A stretch of DNA of 64,000 nt from Micromonospora sp. NBRC 110009. GTDB taxonomy: Bacteria; Actinomycetota; Actinomycetes; Mycobacteriales; Micromonosporaceae. Under the pieces are notes generated by a model that was not told the origin of the DNA, did not search any database, and saw only the letters and a program-made list of their open reading frames with translations. Positions 1 to 7,758 of this stretch are shown one piece after another. Location: the NCBI RefSeq assembly GCF_030518795.1, contig NZ_CP130427.1, forward strand, positions 806,001-870,000. Direction: 5' to 3'. Numbering within the stretch: the stretch's first letter is position 1; each line of letters begins with the position of its first letter. The position numbers and the translations under genes were made by a program.

Positions 1-338
1 CCGACCAGCTGGTGGTCGTGGAACTCCTCCGGGTCCGCCGGGGGCGCGACATCGGCGCTGTCCACGCCGACCAGGGTGCCACGCAGCGCCTCGGCGACAT
101 CGCGGTCCAGCGCGCCCTCGAAGGCGACCAGCAGCCGCCCCTGGTGCCAGCGGACGGACTCGACCGTCAGCTCCGCGGGCACCCGCCAGGCGCCGGGCTC
201 GGACGGAACCGCCCCGGGCTCGGTGCGCAGCACCGACCCCGGGGCGAACCGTGCTTCGGGCTCATCGGTCCGCACCTCCACGGTGACCTCACCGCGGATC
301 CCGTGCGGCTTGCCGATCCTGCCGACGATGAGAAGCAT
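1..338 (-). CDS. rimM: Ribosome maturation factor RimM (3' end outside window)
   Basis: RimM binds ribosomal protein uS19 and assists maturation of the 30S head. The visible N-terminus begins [18 protein letters not shown], the family signature of the first beta-barrel domain ([13 protein letters not shown]). About 112 residues are in the window; the C-terminal PRC-like barrel lies beyond base 1. The ATG at 338 overlaps the TGA of the KH-domain gene by one base (TGATG), so the two are translationally coupled. It is the last visible gene of the rpsP-khpA-rimM operon, a standard bacterial arrangement normally continuing into trmD and rplS. Identification is firm; only the truncation limits it. 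Confidence 0.93.
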   Translation of the reverse strand, partial: MLLIVGRIGKPHGIRGEVTVEVRTDEPEARFAPGSVLRTEPGAVPSEPGAWRVPAELTVESVRWHQGRLLVAFEGALDRDVAEALRGTLVGVDSADVAPPADPEEFHDHQLV

Positions 339-571
339 CAGTACGAGTCGACGATGTCGACGCGCACCCCGCGCCCACCGATGGAGCCGACCACCTGGCG
401 CAGCGCCTTGGCGGTCCGGCCGGACCGCCCGATCACCGTGCCGAGGTCCTCCGGGTGCACGCGGACCTCGAGCCGCTTACCCCGACGGGAATCGACCATC
501 CGCACCCGGACGTCGTCCGGGTGGTCGACGATCCCCTTGACCAGGTGCTCCAGGGCGGGACGCAGCGCCAT
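338..571 (-). CDS. khpA: KH-domain RNA-binding protein KhpA (YlqC family)
   Basis: A 77-residue single-KH protein. The nucleotide-binding loop GRSG lies near residue 46 (VIGRSGRT) and is followed by the KH helix with ALRQVV. KhpA in other bacteria forms a complex with KhpB and binds many RNAs, affecting cell division and cell-wall synthesis; that role here is inferred from the family. The start at 571 ([15 protein letters not shown]) is preferred over an upstream in-frame ATG because it gives the usual length and leaves one base after the rpsP stop. The gene sits between rpsP and rimM, the canonical context. Confidence 0.9.
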   Translation of the reverse strand: MALRPALEHLVKGIVDHPDDVRVRMVDSRRGKRLEVRVHPEDLGTVIGRSGRTAKALRQVVGSIGGRGVRVDIVDSY

Positions 572-572
572 G

Positions 573-1028
573 TCAGGCCTGCTCGCCGGACTCGGCACCG
601 GTCTGCTCCTCGGCCTGCGCCGGCGCCTCGGCGGCCGGGGCCTGCGCCTTGGCGGCCTTCTTGGCCGGCGCCGGGGTCTCGGCCAGGCCGGCGGCGGCCT
701 TCGCCTCGGCCTCGTACGCCGCCTGGCGGTCGGCCCGCTCCGGGGCGACCTTCAGCGGCGGCGGGGCCGGCAGGCCCTTGAACTTCTGCCAGTCACCGGT
801 CAGCTCCAGCAGACGCTGGACCGCCTCGCTCGGCTGCGCGCCGACGGACAGCCAGTACTGGACCCGCTCCGACTTGACCTCGATCACCGAAGGGTCCTCC
901 TTCGGCTGGTACACACCGACGAACTCGATCGCGCGACCGTCACGCTTGGTACGCGAGTCGGCGACGACGATGCGGTACTGCGGGTTGCGGATCTTGCCCA
1001 TCCGCAGGAGCCGGATCTTTACGGCCAC
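573..1028 (-). CDS. rpsP: 30S ribosomal protein bS16
   Basis: Structural protein of the small subunit. The first 85 or so residues are a textbook bS16 ([20 protein letters not shown], then EFVGVYQP and the [10 protein letters not shown] segment). The 151-residue product carries a C-terminal extension of about 60 residues rich in Ala, Glu, Pro and Lys ([14 protein letters not shown] region), probably unstructured; such tails are common in actinobacterial bS16. Start is GTG at 1028. First gene of the rpsP-khpA-rimM operon, with 241 bases of noncoding sequence upstream holding its promoter. Confidence 0.97.
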   Translation of the reverse strand: MAVKIRLLRMGKIRNPQYRIVVADSRTKRDGRAIEFVGVYQPKEDPSVIEVKSERVQYWLSVGAQPSEAVQRLLELTGDWQKFKGLPAPPPLKVAPERADRQAAYEAEAKAAAGLAETPAPAKKAAKAQAPAAEAPAQAEEQTGAESGEQA

Positions 1029-1183
1029 AGTTGTTTCGCTCCTGTTGCGATCTCACCAGCCCGGAAGGGCGGTGTGCGGGTGAGCGCCGACCGGCACAGT
1101 GGGGTTGGGCCGGAGACTGCTCGGTTAACTGGCGACGCGCCCGGGTTAGAGGGCGCCGGACGCGCGCCGGATACCAGCGACCC

Positions 1184-1212
1184 ATTCTGCCAGATCCGGT
1201 CCCGATCCTTCA
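1184..1212 (-). promoter_or_regulatory. Possible rpsP promoter
   Basis: On the minus strand, CAGAAT (1189-1184) is a -10-like hexamer, with a weak -35 candidate TGAAGG (1212-1207) 17 bases upstream. It lies about 155 bases ahead of the rpsP GTG, which implies a long leader. The whole gap 1029-1269 contains no gene that I can support. The -35 match is poor, so this is tentative. Confidence 0.3.
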
Positions 1213-1269
1213 CACCGGACCCGGATCGGGAACTCCGAAATCCACCACCCGGTGACGAACGACACCCGC

Positions 1270-1917
1270 TCAGCGGACCGGCGGCCGGTCCCAGCCGGGC
1301 GGCAGTTTGTCTGGTACGTCCCAGTCGGTCGGCGGGGTGAAGTCGCACCAGGTGCCGTCGAAGGGGAACTCCCCCGCCTCCGCGAGCCGGATCACCCGCT
1401 CGCCCTCGGCCCGGACCGCCTTCTCGTCGGTCACCCAGTAGTGCTCCGGGAAGGCGAGGCGCTCGACGAACTCGTCCTCGTCCTTCCACTCCCAGCTCAG
1501 GTCCGGACGCACGACCACGTCGAGGTCCTGGTCCACCATGTCGACCCCGGCCACCGCGCCGTCGTCCCACCGGACACCCGGCTCCTCCAGGTTGACGTAC
1601 CAGTTCTGGAACCGGCCCCGGGCGTCCCGGAACCACCAGACCGAGTGGGCGGCGCCGGTGGGCAGGAACTTCAGCACCGGCGGCCCGTTCCAGCGGCCCT
1701 GGGCCAGCCGATAGGACGAGGTGATCCACTCGGCGAAGGGGACCGCCCGCATGCCCAGCCCGGCCTCGGTCACCTCGTGGGCCACCGGCGTGTCGCGGGC
1801 GACCCAGAGCAGCAGCCCCCGCTCGTCGTCGACCACCACGCGGGCCGGCCGGACCCAGCCGATCCGGCCGTGCCGCACGTTGCGGTGCATGATCAGCCGG
1901 CCCGGTTCGAAGCGCAC
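1270..1917 (-). CDS. DUF402 (FomD-barrel-like) protein
   Basis: A 215-residue protein of the DUF402 type, a small barrel fold shared with FomD and with nucleoside tri/diphosphate phosphatases of the Ntdp group. Visible hallmarks are many Trp and acidic residues, the VWWFRDARGRFQNWYVNLEEP segment around residues 110-130 and the D-M-V-D-Q-D-L-D-V-V-V acidic stretch near residues 143-153 that probably binds metal. The substrate is unknown; hydrolysis of a phosphoanhydride is an inference from the family. GTG start at 1917. It stands alone between rpsP and proS, followed by the rpsP leader and preceded by a palindromic repeat. Confidence 0.75.
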   Translation of the reverse strand: MRFEPGRLIMHRNVRHGRIGWVRPARVVVDDERGLLLWVARDTPVAHEVTEAGLGMRAVPFAEWITSSYRLAQGRWNGPPVLKFLPTGAAHSVWWFRDARGRFQNWYVNLEEPGVRWDDGAVAGVDMVDQDLDVVVRPDLSWEWKDEDEFVERLAFPEHYWVTDEKAVRAEGERVIRLAEAGEFPFDGTWCDFTPPTDWDVPDKLPPGWDRPPVR

Positions 1918-1933
1918 GTCACCACCTAGGGCT

Positions 1934-1985
1934 GTTAGCAGGGGGCCCCTCCACTACCGGAGGCGTTAAGAAGGGGCCCTTCCTT
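1934..1985. repeat. Dispersed palindromic element, copy A
   Basis: Two palindrome-like cores, GCAGGGGGCCCCTCC and AAGAAGGGGCCCTTCCTT, flank the spacer CTACCGGAGGCGTTAAG. Related copies occur at 10718-10770, 21679-21724 and 62344-62395. This copy lies between the start of the DUF402 gene and the end of proS and can fold into GC-rich hairpins, so it may act as a transcription terminator for proS. Confidence 0.8.
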
Positions 1986-1990
1986 GCACC

Positions 1991-3397
1991 TCAGTAGGCG
2001 CGGGCCAGGATGGCGACCAGGTCCGACTCGTCCTCCGAGTCCGGCACCGAGCCGTCGGCGCGGAGCAGGCAGCGAACGGTGACGCCCTGGGCGTTCGCCT
2101 CGGCCTCGCCCTGGACGCCGACCGCCGACCACGGCACCCGGGCCCAGCCGGTGGCCGTGGCCTCGATCGCCTCGGCGAGGGTCGAGACCTCGGTGGTGCG
2201 GGACTCGCGGTGGGCCAGGGCCTGGTCGTGCAGCGCCTGCTGGTCCGCGTCCAGCGCGGCGAGGACCGCGCCGACCACGTCGGCCACCGGGGTGGCCGCC
2301 TTCGAGCCGTCCGTACGCCGGACCACCACCGCGTTGCCGGCGGCCAGGTCCCGGGGGCCGACCTCGACGCGGACCGGGTAGCCGCGCAGCTCCGCGTCGA
2401 CGGCGCGGCGGCCGAACGCGGTGTCGGTCCGGTCGTCCAGCGCGACCCGGAGGCCGGCGTCGCGCAGCGCGTCGCGGAGCTTGGCCGCCGCCTCGCCGAC
2501 GCCCTCGCCGTCCTTGACGATCATCACGTACGCCTGGACCGGCGCCAGCTTCGGCGGCACCCGCAGGCCGTTGTCGTCGCCGTGGCACATGATCAGACCA
2601 CCGAGCATCCGGGTCGAGGTGCCCCAGGAGGTGGTCCAGGCGTGCTCCCGGCCGCCCTCGGCGGAGGAGAAGCTGATGTCGAACGCCTTGGCGAAGTTCT
2701 GGCCCAGCTCGTGGCTGGTGCCCATCTGCAGCGCCTTGCCGTCGCCCATCATGCCTTCGCAGGTGTAGGTGGCGGTCGCGCCGGCGAAGCGCTCGCGGGC
2801 GGTCTTCAGGCCGACCACCACCGGGATGCCGAGCACGTTGACCATCAGGTCCTCGTACGCCTCGTGCAGGATCCGCCGGGCGTAGGCGCGGGCGTCCTCC
2901 CGGGTGGCGTGCGCGGTGTGCCCCTCCTGCCAGAGGAACTCGCTGGTGCGCAGGAAGATCCGGGGGCGCAGCTCCCAGCGGACCACGTTCGCCCACTGGT
3001 TGAGCAGCAGCGGCAGGTCGCGGTAGGAGTCGATCCACTTGGCCATGAACTCGCCGATCACCGTCTCGCTGGTGGGGCGGACCACCACCGGCTCGGCGAG
3101 CTGCTTGCCACCACCGTGGGTGACCACGGCCAGCTCCGGCGAGAAGCCCTCGACGTGCTCGGCCTCGCGCTTGAGGTAGCTCTCCGGGATGAAGAGCGGG
3201 AAGTACGCGTTCTCCGCGCCGGCCGCCTTGATCCGGGCGTCCATCTCGGCCTGCATCCGCTCCCAGATGGCGTAGCCGGCCGGTCGGATGACCATGGTGC
3301 CCCGCACCGGGCCGTTGTCGGCCAGCTTCGCCTTGGCGATCAGGTCCTGGTACCAGCGGGGAAAGTCCTCCGCACGGGGAGTGAGCACGCGTGCCAT
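1991..3397 (-). CDS. proS: Prolyl-tRNA synthetase, short (archaeal/eukaryotic-like) type
   Basis: Class II aminoacyl-tRNA synthetase charging tRNA-Pro. At 468 residues it lacks the editing insertion of the long bacterial ProRS. The catalytic core shows RPTSET, the motif 2 region RPRIFLRTSEFLWQEGHTAH and motif 3 with CHGDDNGLRVPP; the anticodon-binding domain follows. The protein ends in Ala-Tyr, as expected for this type, whose C-terminal Tyr reaches toward the active site. ATG at 3397 has no Shine-Dalgarno but has TAGGAT eight bases upstream, implying a leaderless transcript. It is divergent from the TetR gene. In many actinobacteria proS lies elsewhere, so its position here is a local difference. 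Confidence 0.95.
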   Translation of the reverse strand: MARVLTPRAEDFPRWYQDLIAKAKLADNGPVRGTMVIRPAGYAIWERMQAEMDARIKAAGAENAYFPLFIPESYLKREAEHVEGFSPELAVVTHGGGKQLAEPVVVRPTSETVIGEFMAKWIDSYRDLPLLLNQWANVVRWELRPRIFLRTSEFLWQEGHTAHATREDARAYARRILHEAYEDLMVNVLGIPVVVGLKTARERFAGATATYTCEGMMGDGKALQMGTSHELGQNFAKAFDISFSSAEGGREHAWTTSWGTSTRMLGGLIMCHGDDNGLRVPPKLAPVQAYVMIVKDGEGVGEAAAKLRDALRDAGLRVALDDRTDTAFGRRAVDAELRGYPVRVEVGPRDLAAGNAVVVRRTDGSKAATPVADVVGAVLAALDADQQALHDQALAHRESRTTEVSTLAEAIEATATGWARVPWSAVGVQGEAEANAQGVTVRCLLRADGSVPDSEDESDLVAILARAY

Positions 3398-3411
3398 GAC
3401 CGCACATCCTA
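3398..3411 (-). promoter_or_regulatory. -10 element of a leaderless proS promoter
   Basis: TAGGAT occupies 3411-3406 on the minus strand, followed by eight bases and the proS ATG. Transcription would start at or within two or three bases of the start codon, leaving no room for a ribosome-binding site. No convincing -35 box is visible. Confidence 0.55.
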
Positions 3412-3474
3412 TGCGCCGCCCGCGCCCCCGCTGCGCTCGGGCGTCGCCCCACGCCGTGTCGGGCCGGCCGACCG

Positions 3475-3480
3475 TAGACT
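3475..3480 (+). promoter_or_regulatory. -10 element of the TetR gene
   Basis: TAGACT lies nine bases before the ATG at 3490, with no Shine-Dalgarno between them. A leaderless or nearly leaderless message is expected. The 92-base gap 3398-3489 therefore holds back-to-back promoters for proS and this regulator. Confidence 0.5.
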
Positions 3481-3489
3481 TCGACCACC

Positions 3490-4137
3490 ATGGGTGAATT
3501 CTCGGACGACGGCTCCCGGTCGCCCCGCGGCGTCGGACCCGCCGAGCCGGAGTCGAAGCGGCGACTCCGGGACGCGATCGTGGACGCGGCCCGCGCGCAG
3601 GCCGTCGCCGCCGGCTGGGACGGCGTCCGGATGGGCGGGGTGGCGACCGCGGCCGGGGTGAGCCGGCAGACCGTCTACAACGAGTTCAGCAGCAAGGCCG
3701 GGCTGGCCGAGGCGCTGGCCCGCCGCGAGGTGGACCGGTTCGTCGCCGAGGTGCGGTCGGCGCTCGACGCGCACGGCGCCGACGTGCGGGCCGGGGCGTA
3801 CGCGGCGATCCGGCACACGCTGGCCTCGGCGGCGGACAACCCGCTGATCAAGGCGATCCTGACCAGCGCCCGGGGCGGCTCGGACGAACTGCTGCCCTAC
3901 CTCACCACCCGGGCCGGGCTGGTGCTCGCCGAGTCCACGGCCGCGCTGCTCGACTGGGCCAACCGGCACCTGCCCGAGGCCGACCCGGCCGCCCTGGCCT
4001 TCGCCGCCGACACCATCGTCCGCCTGGTGGTCAGCCACATCGTGCTCCCCCAGGCCCCCGTCGACCACACGGCTACCCAACTCGCCGACCTCGCCGTCCA
4101 CCTCTTCCACACCGCCACCACCCCACCGACGAGTTGA
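3490..4137 (+). CDS. TetR-family transcriptional regulator
   Basis: A 215-residue repressor-type protein. The N-terminal helix-turn-helix spans about residues 25-70 (RLRDAIVDAARAQAVAAGW, then VATAAGVSRQTVYNEFSSK with the typical TVYNEFSSK recognition-helix sequence). The C-terminal ligand domain is divergent, so no inducer can be named. It faces away from proS and converges on the amidohydrolase, neither an obvious target; autoregulation is possible. Its TGA stop lies inside a long inverted repeat. No obvious operator palindrome was found in the short upstream gap. Confidence 0.9.
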   Translation: MGEFSDDGSRSPRGVGPAEPESKRRLRDAIVDAARAQAVAAGWDGVRMGGVATAAGVSRQTVYNEFSSKAGLAEALARREVDRFVAEVRSALDAHGADVRAGAYAAIRHTLASAADNPLIKAILTSARGGSDELLPYLTTRAGLVLAESTAALLDWANRHLPEADPAALAFAADTIVRLVVSHIVLPQAPVDHTATQLADLAVHLFHTATTPPTS

Positions 4138-4191
4138 CCAAGGAGTTCGCGTCGGCGGAGGACACACTCCCGACGCAAACTCCTTGATCAA
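4134..4191. terminator. Long inverted repeat between convergent genes
   Basis: Arms 4134-4155 and 4170-4191 pair over 22 positions with two mismatches around a 14-base loop; the core of the left arm is AAGGAGTTCGCGTCGG. The left arm includes the TGA stop of the TetR gene. The structure lies between converging genes and would work as a bidirectional terminator, although no clear T run follows. It may also be a copy of a dispersed repeat. Confidence 0.7.
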
Positions 4192-4218
4192 CCGAGGTGG
4201 GGTGTGGCGGGGCGGAGG

Positions 4219-5298
4219 TCAGCGGAGGATGCGGCCGCGGAGGATGATGCGGGACGGGGTGCGGACGACGCGGAGGTCGCGGCGAGGGTCCTCGGGGTAG
4301 ACGACGAGGTCGGCGAGGCCGCCCTCGACCAGGCCGGGGAAGCCGAGCCACTCCCGGGCCCGCCAGGAGGCGGCGGCGAGCACGTCCTCGGTGGACATCC
4401 CGGCCCGCTCGTGCAGCAGCAGCATCTCCTCGGCGGCCAGCCCGTGGTCGATGCCCCCGCCCGCGTCCGTGCCGACGTAGATCGGCACCCCGGCCTCGTA
4501 CGCGGCGCGGACCACCTCGGGGAAGCGGTCCCGGAGGGCCAGCATGTGGTCGGCGTACCCGGGGAACCTGGGGCGGGCCTGGTCGGCGATGTGGCCGAAG
4601 GTCTGGATGTTGATCATCGTGGGCACCAGGGCGGTGCCCTGTCGGGACATCAGGTCGATCAGGTCCAGGCTGAGCCCGGTGCCGTGCTCCACCGAGTCCA
4701 CCCCGGCCCGCACCATGATCTCCACGGCGGACTCGCTGAAGGTGTGCACCGCGGCGCGTACCCCGGCGGCGTGCGCGGCGGCGACGGCGGCGGTCATGGT
4801 GTCCGCGTCCCAGGCCGGCGCCAGGTCGCCCACGCCGCGGTCGATCCAGTCGCCGACCAGCTTGACCCAGCCGTTGCCGGCGGCGGCCTGGGCGGCCACC
4901 GTCGCGGCCACCTCGGCCGCACCGACCTCCACGCCGATGTCGCGCAGGTAGCGCTTCGGCGGGGCGACGTGCCGGCCGGCGCGGGCCAGTCGCGGCAGTT
5001 CCGGGTCGTCGTCGAGTTCGGGGTACGGGTACGGCGAGCCGGCGTCCCGGATGGCGAGCACCCCGGCGTCCCGGTCGGTGCGGGCCAGCTCGCGGGCCTG
5101 GTCGAGCGAGGTGATCGGGGCCCCGCCCCGGGCGATGCCGACGTGGCAGTGGGCGTCGGTCAGGCCGGGCAGCACGAAGCCGCCGTCGGCGACGGTCTCC
5201 GCGCCGGGCACCGGTTCGAAGGTGACGTGGTCGTCGACCAGCCAGATGTCCCGGACCTCGTCGTCGGGCAGGAGCACACCGCGCACATGCAGAGCCAT
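4219..5298 (-). CDS. Metal-dependent amidohydrolase
   Basis: A 359-residue member of the amidohydrolase superfamily. Metal ligands are recognisable: the D-A-H-C-H motif near residue 50 (GLTDAHCHVG), a probable ligand Lys in GWVKLVGDW, H in AAVHTFSE, H in SVEHGTG and the final Asp in VGTDAGG. This resembles the imidazolonepropionase/prolidase-like branch; the substrate cannot be told. The ATG at 5298 is preferred over the GTG two codons upstream because TAGGAC lies seven bases before it, fitting a leaderless start. It lies downstream of ffh, as an amidohydrolase does in mycobacteria, but with its own apparent promoter and a terminator in between. Confidence 0.88.
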   Translation of the reverse strand: MALHVRGVLLPDDEVRDIWLVDDHVTFEPVPGAETVADGGFVLPGLTDAHCHVGIARGGAPITSLDQARELARTDRDAGVLAIRDAGSPYPYPELDDDPELPRLARAGRHVAPPKRYLRDIGVEVGAAEVAATVAAQAAAGNGWVKLVGDWIDRGVGDLAPAWDADTMTAAVAAAHAAGVRAAVHTFSESAVEIMVRAGVDSVEHGTGLSLDLIDLMSRQGTALVPTMINIQTFGHIADQARPRFPGYADHMLALRDRFPEVVRAAYEAGVPIYVGTDAGGGIDHGLAAEEMLLLHERAGMSTEDVLAAASWRAREWLGFPGLVEGGLADLVVYPEDPRRDLRVVRTPSRIILRGRILR

Positions 5299-5358
5299 GT
5301 GCACAGTCCTACCCGATCACCCTCGGCCCCGCGCCGGGAGCCCCGCCGGCGAACGACG

Positions 5359-5392
5359 ACGGCCCCGCCACCGGCAGCGGTGGCGGGGCCGT
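5359..5392 (-). terminator. ffh terminator hairpin
   Basis: Perfect 15-bp arms at 5359-5373 and 5378-5392 (core GGCCCCGCCACC) with a four-base loop, starting 12 bases after the ffh stop on the minus strand. There is no T tract, as usual for terminators in high-GC actinobacteria. Confidence 0.8.
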
Positions 5393-5403
5393 ACGGCACG
5401 CGG

Positions 5404-6954
5404 TCAGCGGGGCCGGTTGTCGCCCTTGCCGAGCTTGTTGAAGTCGATCTTCGGGAGCTTGAAGCCCGGCGGCAGGCCCTGGCCGCCGGCCAGGTCGCCC
5501 GGGTCCAGGCCCGGCGGCAGCTGCGGCATGCCGCCCGGGAAGCCGCCCGGCACGCCGGCGCCGGTCCGCGGCCGGCCGCCGCCCTTGGTGCCCTTGCGCT
5601 TGTTCTTCGGCGACTTGGTCGCCTTGCGCCGCCCACCGCCGGGCAGGCCCATCATGCCGCCCATCTGCTTCATCATCTTCTGCGCGTCGGCGAAGCGGTT
5701 GAGCAGCTGGTTGACGTCCATCACGGTGACGCCGGAGCCGTTGGCGATGCGGGCCCGACGGGAACCGTTGATGATCTTCGGGGTGGTGCGTTCGGCCGGG
5801 GTCATCGACCGGATGATCGCGGTGACCCGGTCGAAGTGCTTGTCGTCCAGCTCGGCGAGCTGGTCCTTCATCTGCCCCATGCCGGGCATCATGGCCAGCA
5901 CGTTGGCGATCGGGCCCATCCGCCGGACCGCGATGAGCTGATCGAGGAAGTCCTCCAGGGTGAAGGTCTCCCCGCCCATCAGCTTGGCGGTCATCTTCTC
6001 CTTCTGATCGGCGTCGAAGGCCGCCTCGGCCTGCTCGATCAGCGTGAGGACGTCGCCCATGCCGAGGATCCGGCTGGCCATCCGGTCGGGGTGGAAGACG
6101 TCGAAGTCCTCCAGCTTCTCGCCGGTGGAGGCGAAGAGGATCGGCTGCCCGGTGACCTCGCGGACCGACAGCGCGGCACCACCGCGGGCGTCGCCGTCGA
6201 GCTTGGAGAGGACCACACCGGAGATGCCGACGCCGTCGCGGAACGCCTCGGCGGTGCGGACCGCGTCCTGGCCGACCATGGCGTCGATGACGAAGATGAC
6301 CTCGTCGGGCTGGACCGCGTCGCGGATGTCCGCGGCCTGCTGCATCATCTCCGCGTCGATGCCGAGCCGGCCGGCGGTGTCGACGATGACGATGTCCCGG
6401 GCGGCCCGCTTGGCGTGCTCGATCGAGTCGCGCGCCACCTGCACCGGGTTGCCGACGCCGTTGCCGGGCTCCGGGGCGTACACCTCGACGCCGGCCCGGC
6501 CACCGAGCACCTGGAGCTGCCCGACGGCGTTGGGGCGCTGGAGGTCGGCGGCGACCAGCAGCGGCTGGTGACCCTGGGCCTTGAGCCAGCGGGCCAGCTT
6601 GCCGGCGAGGGTGGTCTTACCGGAACCCTGGAGACCGGCCAGCATGATCACGGTCGGCGGGTGCTTGGCGAACTGGAGCCGCCGCCCCTCGCCGCCGAGG
6701 ACGTTGATCAGCTCCTCGTTGACGATCTTGACGATCTGCTGGGCCGGGTTGAGCGCCTGGGAGACCTCGGCGCTGCGCGCCCGCTCCTTGACGTTCGCGA
6801 TGAAGCCCTTGACCACCGGCAGGGCGACGTCGGCCTCCAGCAGCGCCATGCGGATCTCGCGCGCGGTGGCGTCGATGTCGGCGTCGGTGAGCCGACCCTT
6901 GCCGCGGAGCTTGGTGAAGATCCCGGAGAGGCGGTCACTCAAGGTGTCAAACAC
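5404..6954 (-). CDS. ffh: Signal recognition particle protein Ffh
   Basis: SRP54 GTPase that binds signal sequences and 4.5S RNA and docks with FtsY. The 516 residues show the N domain (LSDRLSGIFTKL), the P-loop GLQGSGKTT at about 107-115, DTAGR, TKLDGDARGG and a methionine-rich M domain (AQKMMKQMGGMMGLPGGG). The C-terminal 75 residues are a Lys/Arg then Gly/Pro-rich tail. The start is GTG at 6954 (VFDTLSDRL), giving the normal N domain; the longer open frame upstream to 7005 is not protein-like. Single-gene unit with a strong terminator. FtsY, its receptor, is encoded at 15.9-17.1 kb. Confidence 0.96.
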   Translation of the reverse strand: MFDTLSDRLSGIFTKLRGKGRLTDADIDATAREIRMALLEADVALPVVKGFIANVKERARSAEVSQALNPAQQIVKIVNEELINVLGGEGRRLQFAKHPPTVIMLAGLQGSGKTTLAGKLARWLKAQGHQPLLVAADLQRPNAVGQLQVLGGRAGVEVYAPEPGNGVGNPVQVARDSIEHAKRAARDIVIVDTAGRLGIDAEMMQQAADIRDAVQPDEVIFVIDAMVGQDAVRTAEAFRDGVGISGVVLSKLDGDARGGAALSVREVTGQPILFASTGEKLEDFDVFHPDRMASRILGMGDVLTLIEQAEAAFDADQKEKMTAKLMGGETFTLEDFLDQLIAVRRMGPIANVLAMMPGMGQMKDQLAELDDKHFDRVTAIIRSMTPAERTTPKIINGSRRARIANGSGVTVMDVNQLLNRFADAQKMMKQMGGMMGLPGGGRRKATKSPKNKRKGTKGGGRPRTGAGVPGGFPGGMPQLPPGLDPGDLAGGQGLPPGFKLPKIDFNKLGKGDNRPR

Positions 6955-7101
6955 ACGAACATCCCGTTTGTCGGTTTGGCGGGCACAGTCGGCCGGCACG
7001 CACACGTCCGGCTACCCGCAAGGGTAACGGTCCCGCCTCCGCACTGCTTCCCGCCGGCCCGACCGCCGCCATAGATCACGACCGCCGGCGCCGCCCGGCC
7101 A

Positions 7102-7758
7102 TCACGACGCGACCAGGCCCGACTGGTACGCGAAGACCACCAGCTGCGCCCGGTCGCGGGCACCCAACTTGACCATGGCGCGGCTGACGTGGGTACGCGC
7201 GGTCGCCGGGCTCACCACCAACCGCTCGGCGATCTCGACGTTGCTCAGCCCCTCGCCGACCAGGCCGACCACCTCCCGTTCCCGGTCGGTGAGGGCGCCG
7301 AGCCGGGGATGCGGCCGGGGCACCCGGGCCGGTCGGGTGGCGAACTCGCGGACCACCCGCCGGGTCACCGACGGGGAGAGCAGCGCCTCCCCCTCGGCGA
7401 CCAGCCGGACCGCCCGGAGCAGCTCGGCCGGGCGGGTGTCCTTGGTGAGGAAGCCGCTGGCGCCGTGCCGGAGCGCGTCGAAGACGTACTCGTCCAGCTC
7501 GAAGGTGGTCAGCACGACCACCCGGGTGCCGGCGAGCTCCGGGTCGGCGACGATCCGCCGGGTCGCCTCGATGCCGTCCACGCCGGGCATCCGGACGTCC
7601 ATCAGCACCACGTCGGGGCGCTCCCGCCGGGCCAGCTCGACCGCGGCGAGCCCGTCGGCCGCCTCCCCCACCACCGCGAGGTCGTCCTCGCTCTCCACCA
7701 GCGCGCGCAGCCCGATCCGGACCAGGTCCTGGTCGTCGGCGATCAGCACCCTGATCAT
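7102..7758 (-). CDS. NarL/LuxR-family response regulator
   Basis: A 218-residue two-component regulator. The receiver domain has the acidic pair D8-D9, the phosphoacceptor D54 (VLMDVRMPG), Thr in VLTTFE and Lys in LTKDTRP. A LuxR helix-turn-helix occupies roughly 150-210 (LTDREREVVGLVGEGLSNVEIA). Its ATG overlaps the stop of the upstream histidine kinase by four bases (ATGA), so both are made together. In the same transcription unit upstream are an ABC permease and ATPase, whose expression it probably controls; that target is inferred from context. Confidence 0.95.
   Translation of the reverse strand: MIRVLIADDQDLVRIGLRALVESEDDLAVVGEAADGLAAVELARRERPDVVLMDVRMPGVDGIEATRRIVADPELAGTRVVVLTTFELDEYVFDALRHGASGFLTKDTRPAELLRAVRLVAEGEALLSPSVTRRVVREFATRPARVPRPHPRLGALTDREREVVGLVGEGLSNVEIAERLVVSPATARTHVSRAMVKLGARDRAQLVVFAYQSGLVAS

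Noticed and set aside
4204..7074. A 956-codon plus-strand open frame over the amidohydrolase and ffh
   Set aside because: It is antisense to two well-supported genes, with Gly/Asp/Val/His-rich composition produced by reversed high-GC codons.
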